Positions 18,911 to 26,823 of a DNA stretch of 50,770 nt are shown here, one piece after another. The stretch's first letter is position 1. Every line of letters begins with the position of its first letter. The position numbers and the translations under genes were made by a program. A model generated the notes under the pieces. The model was not told where the DNA came from. It did no database searches and saw only the letters and a program-made list of their open reading frames with translations. Source of the stretch: Flavobacteriales bacterium (GTDB taxonomy: Bacteria > Bacteroidota > Bacteroidia > Flavobacteriales_D > Sanyastnellaceae); assembly GCA_002683345.1 (NCBI GenBank), contig NYSX01000068.1, forward strand, positions 1 through 50,770, written 5' to 3'.

Positions 18911-19565
18911 GACCATTGCGTCCGACCAACGCCGAAAGGTAGCGGAATTCTTGCTCCGCATCAAAGCCATCCAGCTGCGTCCTTCCGACCCTTTTACGTG
19001 GGCGAGTGGACGTCTTTCACCCATCTATTGTGACAACCGAAAGCTGCTTTCTCATCCTGCCGTGCGCACGTTCGTCAGGCAGTTGTCGAGCGAGTTGATC
19101 GAGGAGCGCTACGGCAAGCCCGATGGGATTGCGGGGGTGGCCACGGGGGGCATCGCCTTGGGGGCCTTGGTCGCCCAAGAAATGGGCTTGCCATTTTGCT
19201 ACGTGCGGAGTTCGGCCAAATCACATGGCACCGGCCAGCAAGTGGAAGGGGACCTGGACACCATGCGCAACGTGGTGGTCATCGAAGACCTGATTTCCAC
19301 CGGCAAAAGCAGCTTGAACGCGGTGGCGGCGTTGCGTGAAGCCGACCTCGAAGTCAAAGGCCTTGTCGCCATCTTCTCCTATGGATTTTCGGATGCGGTG
19401 GCGCGTTTTGAGGAGGCCAAGTGCCCGATGGAAGTGCTCACCGATTACCCCACCATGTTGGAACAGGCTCAGGCGGAGGGCTACATCACGGAAGAACAAT
19501 CCAAGCTTCTCGCGGCGTGGTCTTCAGACCCGGTGGCGTGGAGTGACGAACGCCAAAAAGCATGA
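18909..19565 (+). CDS. pyrE: Orotate phosphoribosyltransferase
   Basis: 218 aa. It adds ribose phosphate from PRPP to orotate in pyrimidine synthesis. Signatures are LRPSDPFTWASGRLSPIYCDNRKLLSHP, the substrate loop RSSAKSHGTG and the PRPP-binding motif VVVIEDLISTGKSSLNAV. The start gives the N-terminus usual for Bacteroidota PyrE, so the head-to-head overlap with NUDIX is real rather than a start-calling artefact. Its stop overlaps the next ATG by four bases (ATGA). Confidence 0.96.
   Translation: MTIASDQRRKVAEFLLRIKAIQLRPSDPFTWASGRLSPIYCDNRKLLSHPAVRTFVRQLSSELIEERYGKPDGIAGVATGGIALGALVAQEMGLPFCYVRSSAKSHGTGQQVEGDLDTMRNVVVIEDLISTGKSSLNAVAALREADLEVKGLVAIFSYGFSDAVARFEEAKCPMEVLTDYPTMLEQAQAEGYITEEQSKLLAAWSSDPVAWSDERQKA
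18934..18941 (-). promoter_or_regulatory. Possible -7 box for NUDIX, inside pyrE coding sequence
   Basis: The minus strand reads TACCTTTC, one base from TAnnTTTG, 23 bases before the NUDIX ATG. With 18897-18904 it makes two interlocked divergent promoters. Confidence 0.3.
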
Positions 19566-19969
19566 CGCGCATTGAATCGCCTGTGGTCCGCGTGGCCGCA
19601 TCTCCTGCCAAGGTTTCGCAGGACTTCCAAGACTGGAACACCTTCGGGGAATTGCTCGCCGCAGGGCCCGTTTCAGACTTCAAGGCCGAAGGCGACAAAT
19701 GTTCGTTCAAGGTCACCGGCGGTGTCGCGGTGCATTTGGTCCGCACGTCTGATAACAGCGCCTCAGAGGGCACGGTGTTGACCCTTGCCACGGAGGCGCC
19801 CACGCCAGTGAAATTCACGCTCGACGTCGCCGTTCACGCCGACGGCGACGGTGCCACATGTCAGGTGGGGTGCGATGCGGATTTGAATCCTTTCACCAAG
19901 ATGATGGTGGAGCCTGCTTTGAAGGGCTTGTTCAGCCAAATGGCGGACACGCTCCAAGCACGTTACTAA
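19562..19969 (+). CDS. SRPBCC-family (polyketide cyclase-like) protein
   Basis: 135 aa. The layout fits the START/SRPBCC helix-grip fold: an N-terminal strand RIESPVVRVAASPAKVSQDFQDW, helix, repeated strands and a C-terminal helix PFTKMMVEPALKGLFSQMADTLQ. Small SRPBCC proteins bind hydrophobic ligands; the ligand here is unknown. The gene follows pyrE with a four-base ATGA overlap, a pairing I recall from other Bacteroidota. It is cytoplasmic, since no signal peptide is present. Confidence 0.75.
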   Translation: MTRIESPVVRVAASPAKVSQDFQDWNTFGELLAAGPVSDFKAEGDKCSFKVTGGVAVHLVRTSDNSASEGTVLTLATEAPTPVKFTLDVAVHADGDGATCQVGCDADLNPFTKMMVEPALKGLFSQMADTLQARY

Positions 19970-19988
19970 GAGGTCTTCAAGGCGGTGC

Positions 19989-20753
19989 TCACCAGCACCA
20001 TTGCACTTCGGAGGACGACAGCCACTCCGAAGGCGGGAGCGTTTCTGCTTCGCGCGGAGACGACCACTCAAAGCGTCCTTGCCCTTCGGCATTCACCCCT
20101 CGGAACATACCGTGCCAGGTTCGTTCGTGAACGACAAAGGTCCTCGGTTCTCCGAGCCCAAACAACGCGTCGTGGTAGTCCTCCATCAACCCGTCAACGC
20201 CGCCTTCAAGCCGCCGAACAATCCCCTCGGCAAGGGCGGTTGCAAGGTCTGAAGGTGTCAGCTCCTCGTGCCACGCTTCGGCCAAGCTCACCGCAGGGTA
20301 GCTCCGGCCAAGTCGGCTCGATCCAACGTTGATGCCCACGCCAATCACGGTGGTGGACCATTGGCTGCCACGCCACACATTTTCGACCAAAATCCCCGCA
20401 GCCTTTCTGTGTTCTCTGGCGTGCCATACCAGCACATCGTTGGGCCATTTCACGCGAATCGCACCTGGGGATTGGTTGGCGGGCAGGTGGTGGGAAAGGA
20501 GGTCTCGCACGGCCAAGGCCACGTGCATGTTGACCAAGGTGGGGTTCCAGTCGGCCTGCACGGGAATGGCCAAACTCAGACACAAATCGCGACCTGCTTC
20601 TGAGCTCCATCGGCGGTCCCGCTGACCGCGGCCTTGGGTTTGGTGATCCGTGGTGAACAACACCGGTCCCTGCGGGAGGGTGTGCCTCAACCACTCCATG
20701 GCCCATTGGTTGGTGCTCGGAACGGAAGGAAGGTGGTGATGTTGCCAGATCAT
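19989..20753 (-). CDS. birA: Biotin--[acetyl-CoA carboxylase] ligase
   Basis: 254 aa from ATG 20753 (MIWQHHHLPSVPSTNQWAMEWL). It attaches biotin to the carrier lysine of biotin-dependent carboxylases. Biotinyl-AMP motifs are visible: QTQGRGQRDRRWSSEAGRDLCLS, KWPNDVLVW, KAAGILVEN and IGVGINVG. The N-terminal DNA-binding domain of E. coli BirA is absent, so this is the non-repressor class. The track version adds 154 residues upstream that run through rsfS and is wrong. The gene is divergent from rsfS with adjoining promoters. Confidence 0.93.
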   Translation of the reverse strand: MIWQHHHLPSVPSTNQWAMEWLRHTLPQGPVLFTTDHQTQGRGQRDRRWSSEAGRDLCLSLAIPVQADWNPTLVNMHVALAVRDLLSHHLPANQSPGAIRVKWPNDVLVWHAREHRKAAGILVENVWRGSQWSTTVIGVGINVGSSRLGRSYPAVSLAEAWHEELTPSDLATALAEGIVRRLEGGVDGLMEDYHDALFGLGEPRTFVVHERTWHGMFRGVNAEGQGRFEWSSPREAETLPPSEWLSSSEVQWCW

Positions 20754-20806
20754 GGTTTGGCATTCCTTGGCAGGGTCCTTCGCAGACTTGCCGGCAAGAT
20801 GCCCTC

Positions 20807-20814
20807 CAAAAGTA
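20807..20814 (-). promoter_or_regulatory. -7 promoter box (TACTTTTG) for birA
   Basis: Exact TAnnTTTG on the minus strand, 53 bases before the birA ATG and only one base from the rsfS -7 box on the plus strand. Confidence 0.45.
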
Positions 20815-20815
20815 G

Positions 20816-20823
20816 TACCTTTG
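20816..20823 (+). promoter_or_regulatory. -7 promoter box (TACCTTTG) for rsfS-ftsH
   Basis: Exact TAnnTTTG match 17 bases before the rsfS ATG. It supports the start at 20841 and likely drives the rsfS-ftsH-DUF2007-cdsA-psd run. Confidence 0.5.
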
Positions 20824-20840
20824 AGACTGCGGAAGCACGG

Positions 20841-21212
20841 ATGAATTCGATCACACCTCCCCCTACAGAAGCCCTCGCCCACGTGGTGGTCCAGGGCTTG
20901 GAAGCCGTCAAGGCCCAAGACATTGTCTCGCTGGATTTGCGTCCCTTGACGCATGCCATCGCGTCCACCTTCATCGTGGCCTCGGCGTCCAGCCGAACCC
21001 AGGTTGAAGCGCTGGCCCGGTCGGTGGAACAAGCAACTTCTGAGACGTTGAATGAACGTCCATGGGGGGTTCATGGTTTGAGAGGTGGGGAATGGGTCAT
21101 TCTCGACTACAGCGATGTGGTCGTGCACATCTTCCACAACGAAGCCCGCGCGCATTATGCGTTGGAAGAATTGTGGGGAGATGCCCCCGTTCAACACCAC
21201 ACCTCGAACTGA
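20841..21212 (+). CDS. rsfS: Ribosome silencing factor RsfS
   Basis: 123 aa from ATG 20841. It binds ribosomal protein L14 and blocks subunit joining when nutrients are short. Family signatures are VVQGLEAVKAQDIVSLDLRPL, FIVASASSRTQVEALARSVE and GGEWVILDYSDVVVHIF near the end. Length is normal. The 69 extra N-terminal residues of the track overlap the divergent birA and its promoter. It is followed by ftsH after five bases, as in many Bacteroidota. Confidence 0.94.
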   Translation: MNSITPPPTEALAHVVVQGLEAVKAQDIVSLDLRPLTHAIASTFIVASASSRTQVEALARSVEQATSETLNERPWGVHGLRGGEWVILDYSDVVVHIFHNEARAHYALEELWGDAPVQHHTSN

Positions 21213-21217
21213 CAACC

Positions 21218-23275
21218 ATGGACAAGAAATCTTCCAAAGCCAAGAACCCCGGCAACGACAAATCTGGACAGCCCGGCGGCAAGCCTGGCCGTCAGATTAA
21301 CTTCTACTGGGTGTATGCCATTGTGGCCGTGCTCTTGCTGACCACCATTATGCTGGGAGAATCCAGCGGGCAGAAGAAGGTGCAGTGGCCCGAGTTCAAG
21401 GAAATGGCGGAAGCCGGTCAAATCGCCCGGGTGACCCACAACGGCCACACGGCCAACCTGTTCTTCACCAAGGAGGTGCGGGACAGTTTGCTCGGAGAGA
21501 AGTCCGATCCGCAGCTTTTGCAGGCCCTGTACGCTGGCGCGGATGCGTCGATGAACATTCCCGACGGAGAGGCGTACCAGACCGACTTGAAGGAATTGCA
21601 GGAGGCGCACGGATTTGACCTGCGCTACGATCCGCCCAACGAATGGGGCGGCCAAATCCTGTCTTGGGTCATTTTCCTCGGCCTGATGGTCGTGGTGTGG
21701 ATGTTCCTGATGCGTCGCCTCGGAGGTGGTGCGCCGGGCGGAGGCCAAATCTTCAACATCGGCAAATCCAAAGCCCAAGTCTTCGAAAAGGGGGAGGGCA
21801 CCGACGTGACCTTCAACAACGTGGCGGGCGTGGATGGCGCGAAGGAAGAACTCCAGGAAATCGTGGACTTCCTCAAGCACCCCGATAAGTACACCGAACT
21901 CGGGGCGAAAATCCCCAAGGGCGCCCTTCTCGTGGGCCCTCCGGGCACGGGAAAGACCTTGCTCGCCAAGGCGGTTGCCGGTGAAGCCCAAGTGCCTTTC
22001 TTCAGCTTGAGTGGATCGGATTTTGTCGAGATGTTCGTGGGGGTCGGCGCGTCGCGCGTTCGTGACCTTTTCAAGCAGGCCAAAGAGAAGTCGCCGGCCA
22101 TCATCTTCATCGACGAGATTGACGCCATTGGCCGTGCGCGCGGCAAGAACGCGAACTTCGGATCCAACGACGAGCGTGAAAACACCCTGAACCAGCTCCT
22201 GACCGAGATGGACGGATTTGGAACGAACAGTGGCGTGATCATCCTCGCGGCGACAAACCGCGCCGACATTTTGGACAAGGCCTTGATGCGTGCCGGTCGT
22301 TTTGACCGCCAGATCTACGTCGACATGCCGGACGTCAATGAGCGCAAGGCCATCTTCGACGTGCACCTGCGTCCCATCAAAACCGACAACTCGGTCGACA
22401 TCGACTTCCTGTCAAAGCAAACGCCAGGATTCAGCGGTGCCGACATCGCCAACGTGTGCAACGAAGCGGCCTTGTTCGCCGCACGGAAGGACCGCAAACT
22501 CGTTGCGCATCAGGACTTCTTGGATGCGGTGGACCGCATCATCGGCGGCTTGGAAAAGCGCACCAAGGTCATCACGGAAAACGAGAAGAACACCATCGCG
22601 TTCCACGAAGCGGGACATGCTGTGGTGAGCTGGTTGGTCGAGTTTGCCTCGCCGCTTGTGAAGGTCAGCATTGTTCCTCGAGGCCAAAGCCTCGGTGCCG
22701 CATGGTACCTCCCTGAAGAACGCGCCATCACCACCACCGAGCAGATCTTCGATGAAATGTGCGCAGCGTTGGGCGGACGTGCAGCGGAGGAAATCATGTT
22801 TGGCAAGATTTCCACAGGGGCGCTGAGTGACCTCGAGAAGGTGACCAAGCAGGCTTACTCCATGGTGTCGATTTACGGATTGAACGAACGCATCGGCAAC
22901 CGCAGCTACTACGACAGCCGCGGCGAAAACTCGTTCACCAAGCCGTACAGCGAAGAGACTGCCCGCATCATCGACGAAGAAGTCAGCGCGGTGATTGAAA
23001 AGGCCTACGACCGGGCCAAGGACATCTTGGCGACCAACCGCGACAAGCTGGAATCCCTGGCCCAATCGCTGTTGGACAACGAGGTGATCTTCAAGGAAGA
23101 TGTCGAGCGCATTTTGGGGGCGCGTCCCTTCGCTTCTGCCGCCCCGGCATTGGCTGAGCCCGCTGCGGCGCCAGCCACCGAGCCCGCCACCGAGCCTGAA
23201 AAGCCAACCGCGGACACGCCCGAAAGCACGGAAGCGTCGGACAGCACACCTGAAAGCCCCAAGGAGGACGCATGA
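21218..23275 (+). CDS. ftsH: ATP-dependent zinc metalloprotease FtsH
   Basis: 685 aa from ATG 21218 ([12 protein letters not shown]). It degrades membrane and short-lived cytoplasmic proteins. Membrane helices lie near residues 28-48 and 147-168, flanking a periplasmic domain. The AAA module has Walker [10 protein letters not shown] (about 239), Walker [12 protein letters not shown] and the SRH region [19 protein letters not shown]. The M41 protease zinc site is HEAGH (about 462), with the third ligand region [13 protein letters not shown]. The C-terminal tail is a low-complexity Ala/Pro/Glu stretch. The gene overlaps DUF2007 by four bases. Confidence 0.97.
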   Translation: MDKKSSKAKNPGNDKSGQPGGKPGRQINFYWVYAIVAVLLLTTIMLGESSGQKKVQWPEFKEMAEAGQIARVTHNGHTANLFFTKEVRDSLLGEKSDPQLLQALYAGADASMNIPDGEAYQTDLKELQEAHGFDLRYDPPNEWGGQILSWVIFLGLMVVVWMFLMRRLGGGAPGGGQIFNIGKSKAQVFEKGEGTDVTFNNVAGVDGAKEELQEIVDFLKHPDKYTELGAKIPKGALLVGPPGTGKTLLAKAVAGEAQVPFFSLSGSDFVEMFVGVGASRVRDLFKQAKEKSPAIIFIDEIDAIGRARGKNANFGSNDERENTLNQLLTEMDGFGTNSGVIILAATNRADILDKALMRAGRFDRQIYVDMPDVNERKAIFDVHLRPIKTDNSVDIDFLSKQTPGFSGADIANVCNEAALFAARKDRKLVAHQDFLDAVDRIIGGLEKRTKVITENEKNTIAFHEAGHAVVSWLVEFASPLVKVSIVPRGQSLGAAWYLPEERAITTTEQIFDEMCAALGGRAAEEIMFGKISTGALSDLEKVTKQAYSMVSIYGLNERIGNRSYYDSRGENSFTKPYSEETARIIDEEVSAVIEKAYDRAKDILATNRDKLESLAQSLLDNEVIFKEDVERILGARPFASAAPALAEPAAAPATEPATEPEKPTADTPESTEASDSTPESPKEDA

Positions 23276-23487
23276 AGGGATGGGTGCTTGTGACGCGGTG
23301 TCCTGACGCCACCATGGCGCCACTCATTCAAGGCGGACTCGAGGCCGAAGGCATCCCCTGTGTGGTCATGAACAAGCAAGACTCGAGCTACGTCGGCATG
23401 TGCTTCGCGGTGCGGCCCGTGGAGATTTGGGTTCAGGAGGCACACGCGGCTGCCGCGAAAGCCTGGCTCAACGCCAAGGAAGAATGA
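23272..23487 (+). CDS. DUF2007 domain-containing small protein
   Basis: 71 aa. The pattern GWVLVTRCPDATMAPLIQGGLEAEGIPCVVMNKQDSSYV fits DUF2007, a ferredoxin-like fold found as a stand-alone protein in Bacteroidota and related to the PII-like 'putative signal transducing protein' group. Function is not established. It overlaps ftsH by four bases and cdsA by four bases, so it is translated in a coupled run with a protease and a lipid enzyme. Confidence 0.82.
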   Translation: MKGWVLVTRCPDATMAPLIQGGLEAEGIPCVVMNKQDSSYVGMCFAVRPVEIWVQEAHAAAAKAWLNAKEE

Positions 23488-24119
23488 CAGCGGTCCACCG
23501 GAACGAGACTGTCACACGGGCCCTCACCGGGGTGGTGTTTGTGACCGTCGTGATGGGAGCCGTGGCGTGGTCGGCGTGGAGCAATGCCTTGTTGTGGGCA
23601 GTTGTGGCTTTTCTGGCTTGGGCCGAGTGGTTCAAGGCGCCCGAGGGACCTCCCACGTCGTGGCCCAAACCCTTGCTTTTTCTCTTCCCAGTGCCTGCCC
23701 TCGCCGCCTTGGTGTGGATGGGGGAGGCCGAGCCCTACGACCCGTGGCCGATTCTGAGTTTTTTGTGGATGATTTGGGCCAACGACACGGGGGCCTATGT
23801 GGTGGGCAAGCCTTTTGGGAAACGCAGGCTTTGGCCTGCGGTGTCGCCGGGCAAATCGTGGGAAGGCACCCTCGGAGGGGTGGCCGCAGCGGCGGGTGTG
23901 GCGTGGGCCGCACTCGGTTTGGAGTGGCTCTGGCTTGGAGGGTTGATGGGCGCCTTGTCCACGGCGGGCGATTTGACCCAAAGCGCGTGGAAGCGCCGTC
24001 GCCACATGAAGGACTCGGGGAATTTGCTGCCCGGACATGGTGGCATCATGGACAGGTTTGACGGATTTTTCTACGCGGCCCCGGTCTATGTCGTGATTTG
24101 GTGCATTTTCGCACCCTAA
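23484..24119 (+). CDS. cdsA: Phosphatidate cytidylyltransferase (short CdsA-type)
   Basis: 211 aa from ATG 23484, which overlaps the DUF2007 stop (ATGA). CdsA makes CDP-diacylglycerol from phosphatidate and CTP. The catalytic region is intact: WANDTGAYVVGKPFGKRRLWPAVSPGKSWEGTLGG, and the CDS signature GDLTQSAWKRRRHMKDSGNLLPGHGGIMDRFDG. It is shorter than the usual 260-290 aa, lacking part of the N-terminal membrane region; about six helices remain. psd follows in the next gene, so both belong to phosphatidylethanolamine synthesis. The first 28 residues of the track ORF are out of place, lying over DUF2007. Confidence 0.92.
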   Translation: MTAVHRNETVTRALTGVVFVTVVMGAVAWSAWSNALLWAVVAFLAWAEWFKAPEGPPTSWPKPLLFLFPVPALAALVWMGEAEPYDPWPILSFLWMIWANDTGAYVVGKPFGKRRLWPAVSPGKSWEGTLGGVAAAAGVAWAALGLEWLWLGGLMGALSTAGDLTQSAWKRRRHMKDSGNLLPGHGGIMDRFDGFFYAAPVYVVIWCIFAP

Positions 24120-24131
24120 AACACCGATCAC

Positions 24132-24788
24132 ATGACGTTGCACAGAGAAGGATATGGGCTGATTGCGTTGGCAGTGGCCAGCGGTGCCACCTTGGTGGGG
24201 ATTCCGTTGTGGTTTGAGTCGCCGAGTTGGCTTGTGCAGTTGATGGGGTTCCTTGCAGTTGTGGACGTCGTGCTGGTGGCGCAGTTCTTCCGAATTCCCA
24301 AGCGCGTGCCTGTCGCAGCCGAAGGCCAAATCCTCTGTCCCAGCGACGGCAAAGTCGTGGTCATCGAGGAAGTGGAGGAACCTGAGGTGTTTGGCGACAA
24401 GCGCATCCAAGTCAGCATTTTCATGAGCCCGCTCAATGTCCATGCCCAGTGGGCCCCCATGGCAGGCGAGGTCACCCATGCGAATTACCACCCCGGCAAA
24501 TACCTCGTGGCGTGGCATCCCAAGAGCAGCACGGAAAACGAACGCACGACGCTCGTGATCAACAGCGACCGTGGACCCGTGCTGTTCCGTCAGATTGCGG
24601 GCGCAGTCGCACGACGCATCCGCTGGTACATCGAGCCAGGACAGCGCGTCGAGCTCGGGGAAGAAGTGGGCTTCATCAAGTTTGGTTCACGCATCGACGT
24701 CTTTCTGCCCTTGGGTTCGGAGGTCCACGTCGGGCTCGAGCAGAAGGTGAAGGGCCGCGAGACTGTGCTGGCCACCTTGCCGAAGTAA
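24132..24788 (+). CDS. psd: Phosphatidylserine decarboxylase (short PSD-A type)
   Basis: 218 aa, the length of the short bacterial proenzyme. It forms phosphatidylethanolamine from phosphatidylserine. Two membrane helices lie near the N-terminus (about 8-30 and 33-52). The catalytic part has CPSDGKVVVIEE, IFMSPLNVHAQWAP and ENERTTLVI. The self-cleavage site that makes the pyruvoyl group is KFGSRIDVFLP near residue 180, where Gly-Ser replaces the LGST-type site, as usual for this class. The gene lies 12 bases after cdsA. An imperfect hairpin follows the stop. Confidence 0.94.
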   Translation: MTLHREGYGLIALAVASGATLVGIPLWFESPSWLVQLMGFLAVVDVVLVAQFFRIPKRVPVAAEGQILCPSDGKVVVIEEVEEPEVFGDKRIQVSIFMSPLNVHAQWAPMAGEVTHANYHPGKYLVAWHPKSSTENERTTLVINSDRGPVLFRQIAGAVARRIRWYIEPGQRVELGEEVGFIKFGSRIDVFLPLGSEVHVGLEQKVKGRETVLATLPK

Positions 24789-24789
24789 A

Positions 24790-24834
24790 GGGTTTGGTCT
24801 TCCCCTTTGTGAGAATTACTTTGGGGACCAAATC
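24790..24834 (+). other. Imperfect hairpin between psd and the T9SS protein gene
   Basis: GGTTTGGTC-tt-CCCC, a 17-base loop, then GGGGACCAAATCC. The stem is long with a TT bulge and one mismatch. It ends nine bases before the next ATG and is not followed by a proper T-run, so it could be a weak terminator for psd or a 5' leader structure. Confidence 0.4.
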
Positions 24835-24842
24835 CACTTTTG

Positions 24843-26750
24843 ATGAAACAATTTGTCTTTCTCGCGCTCGGTCTGTTGGCCGCTGCGCCCATGTTTGCCC
24901 AAAAGCACGCGCTCGAGCAAACCCCGCAAGTCGCCCTCTCTGCACGAGTGAAGGCGCCCATGCCCACCCACGCGGTGTTGGACATCGACCACCGTCCTGA
25001 AACGCCGGTGAACACCCAAAACCTCGCCAGCGCAGACCACATTCAGTCTCGCGACCTCGTCATCGAGCGTCAGGTGTTGGGCTTGACCCAGTACGATCTC
25101 CAATCCAACGCCGCCATCGACGACCGCATGGCGGGCAACGAAGCTGCGGTCAGCGCCGCATGGATCATGAGCTTGGACGTCAGCCCCTTTGAGGACCGCG
25201 GCTCCGGCTACAACTTCTTTGACGGCAGCGTGTGGGGCGAGCAGCCCTACGAGCGTGTGGAAGACGTCCGCATCGGTTGGCCTTCCATCAACCACATGGG
25301 CGACGGCCGTGAAGTGATCATCAGCCACGCGGGCATTGAAACAGGACTCCACATGGTGCGCCGCGATGCAGGCACCGGGTCTTGGGAAGATTCTGACCTC
25401 CCCAACTACGCTTACCTTGAAGACAGCACCACCGTGGGCAACCTTTGGCCTCGTGCCGCAGTGGGTGGCTTGAACGACGAAATCATCCACGTCATTTGCA
25501 TCACCACGCCGGTGGCGAACGGCGGTTTGGAGTACCAAGGCCAAGATGGGGCTTTGCTGTACTACCGCTCGCTGGACTACGGAGACACATGGGAAATGCA
25601 AACCTTCCCGCAACTGGACACGTCCAACTTCATCAACATGAGCGCCGACGCCTACGCCATCCATGCCGATGGTGGAACCGTGGCTTTCGCGGTTTTCAAT
25701 GACCTGCAGGACAGCTTCATCATGATTTCGGAGGACGCAGGCGAGAACTGGGAATACCATATCCTCGCGGACTTCCCGGTCGACATGTACCAAATCGACA
25801 GCGGCTTGCCCGACAGCCTCGGCTACGACTTTGATGGCGACGGCATCTTTGCCGAGTACTTGAACTCCGACGGGGCAGGGGATGTGCACGTGGATGAATT
25901 TGGGACGGTGCACTGTGTGTTTGGGGCGATGTACTACGCGGATGCCGACACGACAGACGCCAACTTCAGCTTCTTCCCAGGCACCAATGGTCTGCAGTAC
26001 TGGCGCGAAGACTTCGGCAACGACAGCAGTGTGACCATTGCGTACGCCTACGACATCGACGAAAGTGGTGGACTCGATTTGGACGACGACATTGCCGCCT
26101 ACTTCGTGAACCTCGCAGGCATCCCCAGCATGGGGTCTGACGAGGACGGCAACCTTTACGTCAGCTACAGCGCCATCATGGAGAACTACAGCTCCGGCAC
26201 CCAAAACTACCGTCACGTGTACCTCGTGAATTCTCAAGACAACGGGGACACGTGGAACAGCGACGACGCATGCGACTTGACGCCAGACATCGATTTTGAT
26301 GGTTACGAGTCTGTGTTTGCGTCCATCAGCCCTCGTTTGACCGACCACGTGGAATTGATCTACCAACGCGACTTCGAGCCTGGATTGCACATCCGCGGCG
26401 ACGAAGACCCCATGGATGTCAATGAAATCGTGCACATCCGCGTGCCCATCGCGGACCTCGGCGAGTGTGCCGAAATTGACTTCGAAGACTGGGTGGGCGT
26501 GGCTGAAGCCTTCCAGCCCGGTCAGGTTCAGTTGTTCCCCAACCCTGCAAACGCGCAGGTGGAATTGATCATCGACCGTCCAGGGGCGCACGACGTGCGC
26601 GTGTTGGACATCGAAGGCCGTCAGCACATGGCTTGGACCACCACGGGATTGGTCGAGCGTATGGATGTGCGGGCGCTGACCTCAGGCATGTACTTCGTCG
26701 AATTGACCCAAGGAACGCAACGCACGGTGGTGCGCCTCGCGGTCCAGTGA
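24843..26750 (+). CDS. Secreted BNR-repeat protein with a type IX secretion sorting domain
   Basis: 635 aa from ATG 24843; the track starts one codon earlier at a TTG. The signal peptide is MKQFVFLALGLLAAAPMFAQ. The body looks like a sialidase-type beta propeller: Asp-box (BNR) motifs S-x-D-x-G-x-T-W occur as SLDYGDTW, SEDAGENW and SQDNGDTW. Acidic Ca-binding-like loops include DFDGDGIFAEYLNSDG and DIDESGGLDLDDD. The C-terminus is a type A T9SS domain (QVQLFPNPANAQVELII..GMYFVELTQGTQRTVVRLAVQ), so it should cross the outer membrane and be anchored or released. No glycosidase active site is evident, so enzymatic activity is not claimed. Confidence 0.88.
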   Translation: MKQFVFLALGLLAAAPMFAQKHALEQTPQVALSARVKAPMPTHAVLDIDHRPETPVNTQNLASADHIQSRDLVIERQVLGLTQYDLQSNAAIDDRMAGNEAAVSAAWIMSLDVSPFEDRGSGYNFFDGSVWGEQPYERVEDVRIGWPSINHMGDGREVIISHAGIETGLHMVRRDAGTGSWEDSDLPNYAYLEDSTTVGNLWPRAAVGGLNDEIIHVICITTPVANGGLEYQGQDGALLYYRSLDYGDTWEMQTFPQLDTSNFINMSADAYAIHADGGTVAFAVFNDLQDSFIMISEDAGENWEYHILADFPVDMYQIDSGLPDSLGYDFDGDGIFAEYLNSDGAGDVHVDEFGTVHCVFGAMYYADADTTDANFSFFPGTNGLQYWREDFGNDSSVTIAYAYDIDESGGLDLDDDIAAYFVNLAGIPSMGSDEDGNLYVSYSAIMENYSSGTQNYRHVYLVNSQDNGDTWNSDDACDLTPDIDFDGYESVFASISPRLTDHVELIYQRDFEPGLHIRGDEDPMDVNEIVHIRVPIADLGECAEIDFEDWVGVAEAFQPGQVQLFPNPANAQVELIIDRPGAHDVRVLDIEGRQHMAWTTTGLVERMDVRALTSGMYFVELTQGTQRTVVRLAVQ

Positions 26751-26773
26751 GTCCAAGGCTTTAGACTTCGAGA

Positions 26774-26800
26774 AAGCGGCACTTCGGTGCCGCTTTTTTT
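26774..26800 (+). terminator. Rho-independent terminator after the T9SS protein gene
   Basis: AAGCGGCAC-TTCG-GTGCCGCTT followed by T residues: a nine-base perfect stem with a stable TTCG loop, 24 bases after the stop codon. It ends the rsfS-to-T9SS run. Confidence 0.92.
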
Positions 26801-26823
26801 GTGCCCCAACCCATCTTTGCGCC

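Noticed and set aside
20754-21215. N-terminal extension of BirA in the ORF track, considered as a DNA-binding domain
   Set aside because: It lies antisense to rsfS and shows no helix-turn-helix; BirA starts at 20753.
24816-26627. 603-aa minus-strand ORF opposite the T9SS protein
   Set aside because: Shadow of a real gene; it has repetitive Val/His composition, no signal peptide and no domain.
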